Source: Nocardiopsis dassonvillei_B
GTDB taxonomy: Bacteria; Actinomycetota; Actinomycetes; Streptosporangiales; Streptosporangiaceae
Length of the DNA stretch: 64,000 nt
Assembly: GCF_964273065.1 (NCBI RefSeq)
Contig: NZ_OZ186815.1
Span: 3,224,001-3,288,000 of the forward strand
Direction of reading: 5' to 3'
Shown here piece after piece: positions 15,069 to 24,116 of the stretch (positions within the stretch are counted from its first letter, which is position 1; every line of letters begins with the position of its first letter). Under the pieces are notes generated by a model. The model saw only the letters and a program-made list of their open reading frames with translations, did not search any database and was not told the origin of the DNA. Made by a program: the position numbers and the translations under genes.

Positions 15069-16343
15069 ATGAGCATCGACCCGCTGGCACACTCCACATC
15101 CCGAGGGCCCCTCGCACGACTCGCCGAAGCACTGCGCAGCGACACCGTCGGGGGCTTCCTCCTGATCGGTGCGGCGCTGGTCGCGATCCTCTGGATCAAC
15201 TCGCCCTTCGGCGAGGTCTACGAGAACCTCCGCTCGGTGACCGTGGGTCCCGAGTCCCTGCACCTGAACCTCTCGCTGGAGACCTGGGCCGCCGACGCGC
15301 TGCTCGCCGTCTTCTTCTTCGTCGTGGGCAACGAGCTCAAGCAGGAGTTCGTGAACGGCGAGCTGCGCAACCCGCGCCGCGCCATGCTCCCGATCATCGC
15401 CGCGGTCTGCGGCATGGTCGTGCCCGCCGCGATCTACGCCGCGCTCAACTTCTCCTCGCCGGACACCGTCCAGGGCTGGGGGATCCCGATGGCCACCGAC
15501 ATCGCGTTCGCGGTGGCCATCCTGGCGGTCGTGGGGCGCCACCTGCCCCCCGCGCTGCGGACCTTCCTGCTGACCCTCGCGATCGTCGACGACCTGGGCG
15601 CGATCATCGTCATCGCGGTGTTCTACACCTCCGGCATCGACCTGCTCATGCTGGCCGCCGCCGCGGTCGGCCTGGCGCTCTTCGGGTACCTCCAGCGCGG
15701 CAGGGGCCTGGCCGCCAGGCTCAACGCCTCGCGGCTGCCCAACTGGATCGTGTACGTGCCGCTGGCGGTGCTGATCTGGGTGCTGATGCACGAGAGCGGC
15801 GTGCACGCCACCATCGCCGGTGTGGCGATGGGCCTGCTGATGCGCACCAAGGCCCTGCCCGGGGAGGCTCACGACCCGAGCCACGGTGTGGAGCAGCTGC
15901 TGCGCCCCTGGTCGGCGGGCCTGGCCCTGCCGATCTTCGCGTTCTTCTCCGCCGGTGTGGTCATCGACGGGCTGGGCGCGGTCATCACCGACTCGGCCTC
16001 CCTCGGCATCATCCTGGGGCTGGTCGCCGGCAAGGCAATCGGCATCGCGGGCGGGTCCTGGATCACCACCAAGGTGACCCGGGCCGAGCTGAACCCGAGC
16101 CTGAAGTGGATCGACATCGTCGGCATGTCCCAGCTGGCCGGCATCGGGTTCACGGTGTCGCTGCTCATCAGTGAGCTGTCCTTCGCGAACTCGCCCGAGC
16201 ACCTGGCGCACGCCAAGACCGGTGTGCTGGCGGCCTCGCTCATCGCCACCCTGCTGGCGGCGGGCATCCTGGGGGCGCGGTCGCGCCACTACAGGGGCCT
16301 GATGCGGGAGTTGGCCGCCAAGGAGGGCACGGGCCCGACCTGA
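15069..16343 (+). CDS. nhaA: Na+/H+ antiporter NhaA
   Basis: Protein of 424 residues with about 12 membrane segments. NhaA hallmarks are VGNELKQEFVNGELRNP after the second segment, the ATDIAFAVAIL motif, the paired Asp of LAIVDDLGAIIVI that bind the ion, HESGVHATIAGVAMGLLM, and the C-terminal GIGFTVSLLISELSF. It exports Na+ in exchange for protons and supports pH and salt homeostasis in the membrane. The ATG at 15069 lies just before a short cytoplasmic N terminus. The upstream 171-bp inverted-repeat region probably controls it, and a strong terminator follows. Confidence 0.96.
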   Translation: MSIDPLAHSTSRGPLARLAEALRSDTVGGFLLIGAALVAILWINSPFGEVYENLRSVTVGPESLHLNLSLETWAADALLAVFFFVVGNELKQEFVNGELRNPRRAMLPIIAAVCGMVVPAAIYAALNFSSPDTVQGWGIPMATDIAFAVAILAVVGRHLPPALRTFLLTLAIVDDLGAIIVIAVFYTSGIDLLMLAAAAVGLALFGYLQRGRGLAARLNASRLPNWIVYVPLAVLIWVLMHESGVHATIAGVAMGLLMRTKALPGEAHDPSHGVEQLLRPWSAGLALPIFAFFSAGVVIDGLGAVITDSASLGIILGLVAGKAIGIAGGSWITTKVTRAELNPSLKWIDIVGMSQLAGIGFTVSLLISELSFANSPEHLAHAKTGVLAASLIATLLAAGILGARSRHYRGLMRELAAKEGTGPT

Positions 16344-16349
16344 CGCGGC

Positions 16350-16376
16350 GGGGCCCGGGGGGGAACCCCGGGCCCC
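16350..16376 (+). terminator. nhaA terminator
   Basis: GGGGCCCGGGG and CCCCGGGCCCC form an 11-bp stem with a GGGAA loop seven bases after the stop; CATTTT follows. Confidence 0.8.
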
Positions 16377-16405
16377 AACACATTTTCTGCGGTTTCGATA
16401 CCACA

Positions 16406-16527
16406 TGTCCCGGTGCCATGCGACACATCGAATTACCGGGACAGCAGAATCTTCGTGTGCTAGGTTCTAAGAAGTTGCAGTCGTGAGCCCGATGGATTGA
16501 CTTCTCGTCGGGAGATCACCGCGGTGA
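16406..16527 (+). promoter_or_regulatory. Promoter, dyad and structured 5' leader of the cold-shock gene
   Basis: A 9-bp inverted repeat (TGTCCCGGT at 16406 and ACCGGGACA at 16435) lies upstream of a possible -10 box TAGGTT (16461-16466). The transcript leader could fold as CCCGA (16488-16492) with TCGGG (16508-16512) and contains the palindrome TCACCGCGGTGA (16516-16527). Long structured leaders are characteristic of cold-shock genes. Start points are inferred. Confidence 0.45.
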
Positions 16528-16580
16528 CGGGAAAATCGTCATCTGCGGTTTTCTTCATTCTTCGAACGAGAGGTGCCCCT

Positions 16581-16784
16581 ATGGCCACCGGTACTGTCAA
16601 GTGGTTCAACAGCGAAAAGGGCTTCGGCTTCATCGAGCAGGACGGCGGCGGCCCCGACGTCTTCGCCCACTACTCGAACATCCAGTCCACGGGCTACCGT
16701 GAGCTGGCCGAGGGCCAGGCCGTGCAGTTCGACGCCGTTGCCGGGGCCAAGGGCCCCCAGGCCGAGAACATCACCCTGATCTAG
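16581..16784 (+). CDS. Cold-shock protein (CspA family)
   Basis: Protein of 67 residues, standard Csp size. Both RNA-binding motifs are present: RNP1 KGFGFIEQ and RNP2 DVFAHYSNI, with the opening MATGTVKWFNSEKG. It is a single OB-fold nucleic-acid chaperone that melts RNA structure, usually expressed constitutively or on cold shock in actinomycetes. GAGAGG lies upstream of the ATG. It is followed by a terminator and then a DEAD-box helicase, a partner type often linked to RNA unwinding in the cold. Confidence 0.96.
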   Translation: MATGTVKWFNSEKGFGFIEQDGGGPDVFAHYSNIQSTGYRELAEGQAVQFDAVAGAKGPQAENITLI

Positions 16785-16793
16785 CCTGATCCC

Positions 16794-16813
16794 CGGGGAG
16801 CGCGAGCTCCCCG
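16794..16813 (+). terminator. Terminator after the cold-shock gene
   Basis: CGGGGAGC and GCTCCCCG flank a GCGA tetraloop ten bases after the stop. A second GC hairpin and a T-rich run (TTCTTCTTTTTCTCC) follow, giving a strong stop. Confidence 0.75.
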
Positions 16814-17025
16814 CCTGCGGCGGGGTCCGCCCTACGGGCGCCGGACTCCGTCGTTCTTCTTTTTCTCCGCCGATTCTTCGGACATCGTTCTCCGACCGGC
16901 CTCCTCCGCGCCCCGGAATTCCCCGGACGAGCGCGCACAGGTTTCATTCATCCGGCGTACCCGGTTTCCCCCTGCGAGGCCGCAAGGCCTCCCGCCCGGC
17001 GAACGCCGTCGGCGAAAGGCCCCGC

Positions 17026-18426
17026 ATGAGTCATCCGTACCGCACCGGTACGAGCCGCAGCCGCCCCTCCCGTGGGTACGGCCGGCAGCGTCCCCACACC
17101 GCCTCCCGCCCCCGCAGCGGCGGCGGCAGCCCCTCCGGGGAGTTCGCGCTCCCCGTCACCGTCACCCCGGCGCTCCCGCCAGCGGAATCCTTCGAGGCGC
17201 TGGACATGCCCGCGTCGCTGAAGCGGACCCTGGCCCGCCAGGGCCTGACCACGCCGTCCGAGATCCAGGCGGCGACCCTGCCCAACTCCCTGGCCGGCCG
17301 CGACGTGCTGGGCCGCAGCCGGACCGGTTCCGGCAAGACCCTGGCCTTCGGCCTGGCCCTGCTCGCCGGTCTCGACGGGCGCACCGCCGAGCCCCGGCGC
17401 CCCCTGGCCGTGGTCCTGGCCCCGACCCGGGAGCTGGCCCAGCAGGTCGCCGACTCCCTGGAGCCCTACTCGCGTTCGGTGGGGGTGCGCACGGTCACCG
17501 TCGTGGGCGGCATGCCCATCCACCGACAGGCGCGCGCCCTGCGCCAGGGCGTCCACCTCGTCGTGGCCACCCCGGGGCGGCTGCGCGACCTGATGGAGCG
17601 CGGCGACTGCGTCCTGGACAAGGTGGAGTCCGCCGTCCTGGACGAGGCCGACCAGATGACCGACATGGGCTTCATGCCGCAGGTCACCGCGATCCTCCAG
17701 GAGGTCCCGGCCGACGGGCGGCGCATGCTGTTCTCCGCCACCCTGGACCGCAACGTCGACACCCTGGTCCGCCGTTTCCTGCACGACCCGGTGGTCCACT
17801 CGGTGGACCTGTCCGAGGGCGCCGTCTCCACCATGGAGCACCACGTGGTGCACGTGTCGCCCATGGAGAAGAAGGACGTCGCGACCAGGATCGCCGCGCG
17901 CGAGGGCCGGGTGATCATGTTCCTCGACACCAAGCGCGCGGTGGACCGGATGGCCGAGCACCTGCTGGCCAACGGGGTGCTGGCCGCGCCGCTGCACGGC
18001 GGCCGCAGCCAGCCGCAGCGGACGCGCACCCTCGACCAGTTCAAGCGGGGCGACGTCACGGCGCTGATCGCGACCAACGTGGCGGCCCGCGGCATCCACG
18101 TGGACGGGCTGGACCTGGTGGTCAACATCGACCCGCCCACCGACCACAAGGACTACCTGCACCGGGGCGGGCGCACCGCCCGGGCCGGGGAGTCCGGCAA
18201 CGTGGTCACGCTCGTGCTGCCCGGCCAGCGCCGCGACATGACCCGGCTGATGAGCCGGGCCCGGATCGAGCCGCGCAGCCTGGGCGGGGGCGTCGGCGCC
18301 CTGGAGCTGACCGAGGTGACCGGGGCCCGCGAGCCCTCGGGCGTGCCGGTCACGGTGCGGTCCTCCGCGCCCCAGGAGCGGCGCCGCGACCAGGCGCCGC
18401 GCGGGCGGCGGCGGCCGCGCCGCTGA
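17026..18426 (+). CDS. DEAD-box RNA helicase
   Basis: Protein of 466 residues. After a basic Ser/Arg/Gly-rich N terminus (about 50 residues), the helicase motifs occur in order: Q-motif LTTPSEIQ, I RTGSGKT, Ia PTRELA, Ib TPGR, II VLDEAD, III SAT, then VIMFLDTKRAVDRMAEHL, V TNVAARGIHVDG and VI HRGGRTARAG (the usual last part is GRTGRAG). The C terminus is Arg-rich (RRRDQAPRGRRRPRR) and probably binds RNA. It uses ATP to remodel RNA duplexes, probably in ribosome assembly or cold adaptation given the adjacent cold-shock gene. ATG 17026 is the only sensible start before the basic region. Confidence 0.93.
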   Translation: MSHPYRTGTSRSRPSRGYGRQRPHTASRPRSGGGSPSGEFALPVTVTPALPPAESFEALDMPASLKRTLARQGLTTPSEIQAATLPNSLAGRDVLGRSRTGSGKTLAFGLALLAGLDGRTAEPRRPLAVVLAPTRELAQQVADSLEPYSRSVGVRTVTVVGGMPIHRQARALRQGVHLVVATPGRLRDLMERGDCVLDKVESAVLDEADQMTDMGFMPQVTAILQEVPADGRRMLFSATLDRNVDTLVRRFLHDPVVHSVDLSEGAVSTMEHHVVHVSPMEKKDVATRIAAREGRVIMFLDTKRAVDRMAEHLLANGVLAAPLHGGRSQPQRTRTLDQFKRGDVTALIATNVAARGIHVDGLDLVVNIDPPTDHKDYLHRGGRTARAGESGNVVTLVLPGQRRDMTRLMSRARIEPRSLGGGVGALELTEVTGAREPSGVPVTVRSSAPQERRRDQAPRGRRRPRR

Positions 18427-18439
18427 CCCGGGATCCGAG

Positions 18440-18467
18440 CGGGCCCCGCGACTTGTCGCGGGGCCCG
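18440..18467 (+). terminator. Terminator after the helicase gene
   Basis: CGGGCCCCGCGAC and GTCGCGGGGCCCG form a perfect 13-bp stem with a 2-nt TT loop. GTTCCGCTTT follows. Confidence 0.8.
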
Positions 18468-18572
18468 TTCCGCTTTCCCGGGTGGGAGTCGGGGAAACGC
18501 GGGGAAGGGCCGGGGGTCCCCGTAGGCCTTCCCCGGTACCCGGGGAGGGGCCGGCCCCGGCCGCCGTGACCA

Positions 18573-18703
18573 CCGGCGGCACCACGCCGCACACTCCTCC
18601 ACGGTCTTCCTCGGCCCAACCGCGCCTTTGGACGAGCGAACCGGCCGCCGAGGCCCGCCCAGACCTCCGGGACCGCCGGCGGCACCACGCCGCACACTCC
18701 TCC
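18573..18703. repeat. Direct repeat of 28 bp (18573-18600 and 18676-18703)
   Basis: Both copies begin CCGGCGGCACCACGCCGC and are identical over 28 bp; similarity extends about 10 bp further right. They lie 103 bp apart in the gap between the convergent helicase and allophanate-hydrolase genes. Each copy can form a small GCGGC/GCCGC hairpin, so this may be a REP-like element. Confidence 0.6.
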
Positions 18704-18713
18704 GCGGCCCTCC

Positions 18714-20459
18714 TCACTCCGGCTGCGCCTCCAGGTAGGCGAGCCAGCCGCCATGCCCGCTGATGTCCCGCGCGCCCTCGGCCGCGACTGCCTCGCAGCC
18801 GAATCCGACCACGGTCCGCCCGTCGGAGAGGGTGACCGCGCCCAGGGACATCGGTGCGGGCAGTGCCGCCAGGAAGGCGCCCAGTGCGGCCGGGGACAGC
18901 TTCCACACCTCGCAGGCCAGCGAGGCGCCGCCGGAGGCGACCCGCTGCAGGCCCGGCTTGGGCGGGGTGGTGGGCAGGGCGACCATCCGGTACTCCGGGG
19001 CGGTCCGCGCGGTTCCCACGAACCGGGCGCCCGGCTCGGTGAGCTGGTGGTGCAGCGGCTGCCCGCGCAGGTGGGCGCCGAACACCGCCAGCTCCACCCC
19101 GGCGTCCGGGTGCAGCTCCCCCGGTTCCTGCCCGGTGAGCGCACCCGCCAGGTCCAGGGCCACCTGGTCCTGGAACGCCCCGGTGACGAGGCTGACCCCG
19201 AACGGGCGGCCCCCGGCCTCCCCGGCCGGGACCGCGACCGCCGCCAGGTCCAGCAGGTTGACGAAGTTGGTGTAGGTGCCCAGCCGCGAGTTCACCCCCA
19301 CCGGGTCCGCGGCGACCTCCGCCAGGGTGGGGTGCCCGACGGTGGTCGGGAGCATCAGGGCGTCGAACCCGTTGAGGATGCCCCGCGCCGCGGCCCGGTA
19401 GGCGGCCAGGCGCTGCTGGTCGGCGGCCAGCCGGTGGGCGGGGATGTCCTCCGCGGCCAGGATGATGCCCGAAACCGTGGGGTCGGCGCCCTCCGGGTGC
19501 GCCCTGAGGAAGTCCCCGACGGCCGCGTACCTCTCGGCGACGAGTGCGCCGTCGTAGAGCAGCCGGGCCGCCTCCAGCAGCGGGGCGACGTCCACCTCGG
19601 CGGTCTGCGCCCCGGTCTTCTCCAGGGCCTCCACGGCAGCCGCGAAGGCCTCCCTCTCCTCCTGCGGCAGCGGTTCCAGACCGCCCGGGGAAGGCACCGC
19701 CACCCGGCCCGCGCCGCGCGGGGCCAAACGCACGTCGGCGGGCACGGGGCGGGAGTAGGGGTCCTCGTCCCGGGGAGCCCCGCTGCCGGAGGCCGTCCGC
19801 CGGGGGTGGTGGGCGGCGGGTGGGACGGACATCACCGACAGCGCGCTCCGGGCGGTGCCCAGGTCGCGGGCGAACACGGTGACGCAGTCGTAGGGCCGGG
19901 CCGCCGGGACCACTCCCGAGGCCGGGACCAGGCCCAGGGTGGGCTTGATCCCGACGATGCCGTTGAGGGCGGCGGGCACCCTTCCCGATCCGGCGGTGTC
20001 GGTGCCCAGGGCGACGTCCGCGATCCCCAGGGCGACCGCCACCGCCGAGCCCGAGCTGGAACCGCCCGGAATCCGCTCCGGGTCGGCGGCGCCGCGGACC
20101 GCCCCGTAGGGACTGCGGGTGCCCACGAGCCCGGTGGCGAACTGGTCGAGGTTGGTCTTGCCCAGGACCAGGGCTCCGGCCTCGACCAGCCGCCGCACGG
20201 CGGGGGCGCTCTCGTCCGGTGTGTACGCGAACGCCGGGTGGGCCGCCGTGGTGGGCAGCCCCGCCACGTCGATGTTGTCCTTGACCGCCAGGAGCAGGCC
20301 GGCCAGGGGGAGGTCCTCCCCCGCGGCCAGCCGCTCCTCCAGGAGTCCGGCGTCGTCCCGCACCTCGTGCTCGGGGCGCAGGGTGATCCAGACCTCGGGG
20401 CGGTCGGCCTCGGCGATCCGCCGGTAGGCGGCGCGGACGCGGTCGGTGGGGTGGGGCAT
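18714..20459 (-). CDS. atzF: Allophanate hydrolase
   Basis: Protein of 581 residues. The N-terminal amidase-signature domain carries the Lys-Ser-Ser triad: Lys in LLAVKDNIDVAG, cis-Ser in GGSSSGSAVAVALG and nucleophilic Ser in GTDTAGSGRVPAALNG. The C-terminal domain from about residue 460 (ELAVFGAHLRGQPLHHQL) is specific to allophanate hydrolases. It hydrolyses allophanate to CO2 and ammonia after urea carboxylase. The start codon overlaps the urea carboxylase stop (TGATG), so the two are co-translated. A direct repeat lies after the stop. Confidence 0.93.
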   Translation of the reverse strand: MPHPTDRVRAAYRRIAEADRPEVWITLRPEHEVRDDAGLLEERLAAGEDLPLAGLLLAVKDNIDVAGLPTTAAHPAFAYTPDESAPAVRRLVEAGALVLGKTNLDQFATGLVGTRSPYGAVRGAADPERIPGGSSSGSAVAVALGIADVALGTDTAGSGRVPAALNGIVGIKPTLGLVPASGVVPAARPYDCVTVFARDLGTARSALSVMSVPPAAHHPRRTASGSGAPRDEDPYSRPVPADVRLAPRGAGRVAVPSPGGLEPLPQEEREAFAAAVEALEKTGAQTAEVDVAPLLEAARLLYDGALVAERYAAVGDFLRAHPEGADPTVSGIILAAEDIPAHRLAADQQRLAAYRAAARGILNGFDALMLPTTVGHPTLAEVAADPVGVNSRLGTYTNFVNLLDLAAVAVPAGEAGGRPFGVSLVTGAFQDQVALDLAGALTGQEPGELHPDAGVELAVFGAHLRGQPLHHQLTEPGARFVGTARTAPEYRMVALPTTPPKPGLQRVASGGASLACEVWKLSPAALGAFLAALPAPMSLGAVTLSDGRTVVGFGCEAVAAEGARDISGHGGWLAYLEAQPE

Positions 20460-23400
20460 CAGGCGGGCTCTCCTTGCGTGATGACGGCCAGGGCGCTCCC
20501 CGGTTCGAGGTGCCGGCCCGGGGTGACGAGGATCTCGGAGATCGTTCCCGCCCGGGGGGCCCGCACCACGACCTCCAGCTTCATCGCTTCCAGGCGGACG
20601 ATCGGCTGCCCCTCTTCCACGGTGTCGCCCGGGCGGACGTCCACCTTCCACACGGAGGCGGCCAGCGGGGCCTCCACCAGGGCGGCGCCCGGCGGCGGCT
20701 CCGGGACGCCGGGGGCGACGGGTTCGGGTTCGGGGCGGTCGGCGAACTCCCCGGCGGCCTCCCAGGCCAGGCGCTCGGCCTCGAACGCGGCGGCCTGGCG
20801 TGCGCGGAAGGCGGCGATGGAGTCGGAGTTGTCGGCCAGGAAGCGCTCGTGGTCGGCGAGGGCGAACTCCCCGTCCTCGATCGTGATCTCACGGTTCCCG
20901 GCGAGCAGGTCCGCCCGCAGGTCGAGCAGTTCCCCGTGGCCGACCGGATACCAGCTGATCCGGTCGAAGAACCGCAGCAGCCACGGCACCCCCGGTTCGA
21001 ACGGGCCGTACTGCTCCAGTCCCGACCAGATGGGGACGGTGCGGCCGATGAGCTGGTAGCCGCCGGGGCTCTCCATCCCGTACACGCACAGGTAGGCGCC
21101 GCCGATGCCGACGCCGGCCTCGGGGGTCCACGTGCGGGCCGGGTTGTACTTGGTGGTGACCAGCCGGTGGCGGGGGTCCAGCGGGGTGGCGGCGGGCGCG
21201 CCCAGGTAGACGTCTCCCAGGCCCAGCACCAGGTAGGAGGCGTCGAAGACGATGTCGCGGACCCGGTCGACCGAGTCCAGGCCGTTGATGCGGCGGATGA
21301 ACTCGATGTTGTCGGGGTTCCAGGGGGCGTCGTCGCGCACGGCGGTGCCGTAGCGGGCGACGGCCTCGTGGATGGACGGGTCGTCGAAGGACAGCGGCAG
21401 TCTGACCGTACGGCTGGGCACCCGCAGGTCGGCGGCGGGCGGCAGCTCCCGTTCGACCTCCTGCAGCAGTCCCAGCAGGGTGCGCAGCGGCAGGCGCTCG
21501 GGGTCGGTGTGCAGGTGCAGGGAGCGGACGCCGGGGGTGATGTCGACGATCCCGTCGGTCCCGGCCTCCTCCAGGGCGGTCATCAGGGCGTGGACGCGCA
21601 TGCGCAGTCCCAGGTCGAGGGCCATCGGCCCGTACTCGACGAGGATGTTGTCGTGGCCGCCGCGCCGGTAGACGACCTCGGGGGAGTCCTGCCCGGCGGG
21701 GAGGCGGGCCAGGACGCCGTCGTCGCCGTCGGTGGCGCCGCGCAGCAGCGGGGCCGCGGCGGGCTCGGTGTGCAGGCGTTCGGCCGCGGCCTCGGTGACC
21801 GGGTGGAACCGGACGGTGTCGCCGGGCCGGAGCTGGCCGGTCTTCCAGCGGGAGCCGGAGACCACGGTGACCGGGCAGACGAACCCGCCCAGGCTGGGGC
21901 CGTCCGGGCCGAGCAGCACCGGGGTGTCGCCGGACAGGTTGACGGCGCCGACGGAGTAGGCGGTGTCGTGCACGTTGGAGGGGTGCAGCCCCGCCTCCCC
22001 GCCGTCCAGCCGCGCCCAGCCCTGCTTGGGGCCGGACAGGCGCACGCCGTTGCGCGCCGACTGGGGGTGGACCCTCCAGGCGGTGGCGTAGAACGCCTCC
22101 ATACCCTCCCGGGTGAGGAACTCGGGGGCCGCGTGCGGTCCCTCGGACACCTCGATGTCCCAGTGCGCACCGCCGTCGACGAGCGCGGGCAGGACGGGCC
22201 GCTCCTCCTCGGGAACGGGCGCGGGCTCGGGGGCGTCCGCCGGGACCGGGGCGGCCCGCAGCACGTCGCCCGGCCGTAGGGCGCGGCCGCTGTGCCCGCC
22301 GTAGCCGCCGGTGGTGAACGTGGAGGTGCTGCCCAGGTACTCGGGCACGTCCAGGCCGCCGCGGACCAGCACGTAGGTGCGCATGCCCGGGCCGCGGGCC
22401 GGTCCCACGTCGAGCAGTCCGCCGGCCGGGACCCGCACCGGCTCCCAGCCGGCGACCGGGGCGCCGTCCACGGTGACCTCGGCGGGGGCGCCGGTGACGC
22501 ACACGGTGGTGTCGTGCGAGAACCGCAGGGCGGGCCCCTCGATGGTGCACTCCAGGCCCGGCGCGCCCTCCGGATTGCCCAGGGCGCGGTTCCCCAGGCG
22601 CAGCGCCAGGTCGTCCATGGCGCCCGACGGCGGCACGCCCACCTGCCAGTAGCCGGTGCGGCCGGGGAAGTCCTGGACGGTGGTGAGGGTCCCGGCGCGC
22701 TCCACCCCGATGCGGGGCTCGGGGTCGCCCACCCCGGCGCAGGTGGAGGTGGTGTGGTCCACGGCGCGCACGTCCGGGTGCGCGGCCAGGGCGCGCAGCA
22801 GCCCGAGGTTGGTCTGGAGCCCGTCCACGCGGGTATCGGCCAGGGCCGCGGCCAGCCTGTCCCAGGCCTGCCCCCGGTCCTTCCCGTGCACGATGACCTT
22901 GGCGAGCAGCGGGTCGTAGTCGCTGGTCACCCGCCGCCCGGTGGCGGCCCAGCCGTCCACGCGGACATCCCCGGGGAACTCCACCCGGGTGAGCAGGCCG
23001 GCGCTGGGGCGGAAGTCGTGGGCGGGGTCCTCGGCGTACACGCGGGCCTCGACGGCGTGGCCGGTGCGCGCCGGGCCCTCCGGCGGGACGCCGGCGAGCA
23101 CGTCCTCGCCCCGCGCCTGGCGCAGCATCCACGCCACCAGGTCGACGCCGGTGACCTCCTCGGTGATCGGGTGCTCGACCTGGAGCCGGGTGTTGACCTC
23201 CAGGAAGGACGCCTCGCCGCGGTCGACGTCGTAGACGAACTCCACGGTCCCCGCACTGCGGTAGGACACCCCCGCGCACAGCGCGCGGGCGGTGCGGTGC
23301 AGCTCGGCGCGGACGCCGTCGGGCAGGCCGGGAGCGGGGGCCTCCTCCACGACCTTCTGGTTGCGGCGCTGGAGGGTGCAGTCGCGGTCCCCCAGGGTGA

Positions 23401-24061
23401 CGACGCGGCCGTGCCCGTCGCCGAACACCTGGACCTCGATGTGCCGGGCCCGGGGGACGAAGCGCTCCAGGAACACCCCTCCTCCGCCGAAGTGGGTGCG
23501 GGCCATCCGTCCCACCTGCTCGAACGCGGCGCGCAGTTCGGCCTCGTCCGCGCAGGGCCGCAGGCCGATGCCGCCGCCCCCGGAGGTGGCCTTGAGGATG
23601 ACCGGGTAGCCGACCCGCTCGGCGGCGGCCGCCGCGGTGTCGGCGTCGGGCAGGGTGTCGCTGCCCGCGACCATGGGCAGCCCCGCCGCGGCGGCGGCCT
23701 TGCGGGCGGTGTGCTTGTCTCCGAACTGCTCCAGGTGGAGGGGGGACGGGCCGACGAAGACCAGGCCCGCCTCCTCCACCGCGCGGGCGAAGCCGGCGCT
23801 CTCGGACAGGAAGCCGTAGCCGGGGTGGATCGCCCCGGCCCCGGTGTCGGCGGCGGCCTCCAGGACGCGTCCGGCGTCCAGGTAGCTCCGGGCGGCCGGG
23901 GCCGACCCCAGGCGGACCGCCTCGTCGGCCGTCCGGGTGTGCTCGGCGCCGGCGTCCGCGTCGGAGTACACGGCGACGGTGCGCAGCCCCAGGGCGCGGG
24001 CGGAGCGGATGATGCGGCAGGCGATCTCGCCTCGGTTGGCGACGAGCACGGAGTCGAACAC
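20459..24061 (-). CDS. uca: Urea carboxylase, biotin-dependent
   Basis: Protein of 1200 residues, normal for bacterial urea carboxylase. Domains in order: biotin carboxylase (MFDSVLVANRGEIACRI, the glycine-rich ATP loop near KATSGGGGIGLR, then EVNTRLQVEHPITEEVTG), a carboxyltransferase region with two KipA/KipI-like modules (GTLTTVQDFPGRTGYWQVG and then SGPKQGWARL), and a C-terminal biotinyl domain with Lys in EAMKLEVVV. It carboxylates urea with ATP and bicarbonate to allophanate. It is followed immediately by allophanate hydrolase and preceded by a GntR regulator. No urea transporter or guanidine riboswitch is visible. Some enzymes of this type act on guanidine instead. Confidence 0.95.
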   Translation of the reverse strand: MFDSVLVANRGEIACRIIRSARALGLRTVAVYSDADAGAEHTRTADEAVRLGSAPAARSYLDAGRVLEAAADTGAGAIHPGYGFLSESAGFARAVEEAGLVFVGPSPLHLEQFGDKHTARKAAAAAGLPMVAGSDTLPDADTAAAAAERVGYPVILKATSGGGGIGLRPCADEAELRAAFEQVGRMARTHFGGGGVFLERFVPRARHIEVQVFGDGHGRVVTLGDRDCTLQRRNQKVVEEAPAPGLPDGVRAELHRTARALCAGVSYRSAGTVEFVYDVDRGEASFLEVNTRLQVEHPITEEVTGVDLVAWMLRQARGEDVLAGVPPEGPARTGHAVEARVYAEDPAHDFRPSAGLLTRVEFPGDVRVDGWAATGRRVTSDYDPLLAKVIVHGKDRGQAWDRLAAALADTRVDGLQTNLGLLRALAAHPDVRAVDHTTSTCAGVGDPEPRIGVERAGTLTTVQDFPGRTGYWQVGVPPSGAMDDLALRLGNRALGNPEGAPGLECTIEGPALRFSHDTTVCVTGAPAEVTVDGAPVAGWEPVRVPAGGLLDVGPARGPGMRTYVLVRGGLDVPEYLGSTSTFTTGGYGGHSGRALRPGDVLRAAPVPADAPEPAPVPEEERPVLPALVDGGAHWDIEVSEGPHAAPEFLTREGMEAFYATAWRVHPQSARNGVRLSGPKQGWARLDGGEAGLHPSNVHDTAYSVGAVNLSGDTPVLLGPDGPSLGGFVCPVTVVSGSRWKTGQLRPGDTVRFHPVTEAAAERLHTEPAAAPLLRGATDGDDGVLARLPAGQDSPEVVYRRGGHDNILVEYGPMALDLGLRMRVHALMTALEEAGTDGIVDITPGVRSLHLHTDPERLPLRTLLGLLQEVERELPPAADLRVPSRTVRLPLSFDDPSIHEAVARYGTAVRDDAPWNPDNIEFIRRINGLDSVDRVRDIVFDASYLVLGLGDVYLGAPAATPLDPRHRLVTTKYNPARTWTPEAGVGIGGAYLCVYGMESPGGYQLIGRTVPIWSGLEQYGPFEPGVPWLLRFFDRISWYPVGHGELLDLRADLLAGNREITIEDGEFALADHERFLADNSDSIAAFRARQAAAFEAERLAWEAAGEFADRPEPEPVAPGVPEPPPGAALVEAPLAASVWKVDVRPGDTVEEGQPIVRLEAMKLEVVVRAPRAGTISEILVTPGRHLEPGSALAVITQGEPA

Positions 24062-24116
24062 GCTGGCTCTCCTTGGTCCGGGTTCGGTGGGCCGGTCGGG
24101 GGGACCTCGGGGGAGG

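Noticed and set aside
24062..24116. Guanidine (ykkC) riboswitch before urea carboxylase
   Set aside because: The gap between the regulator and carboxylase is only 55 bp and lacks the conserved motif blocks.
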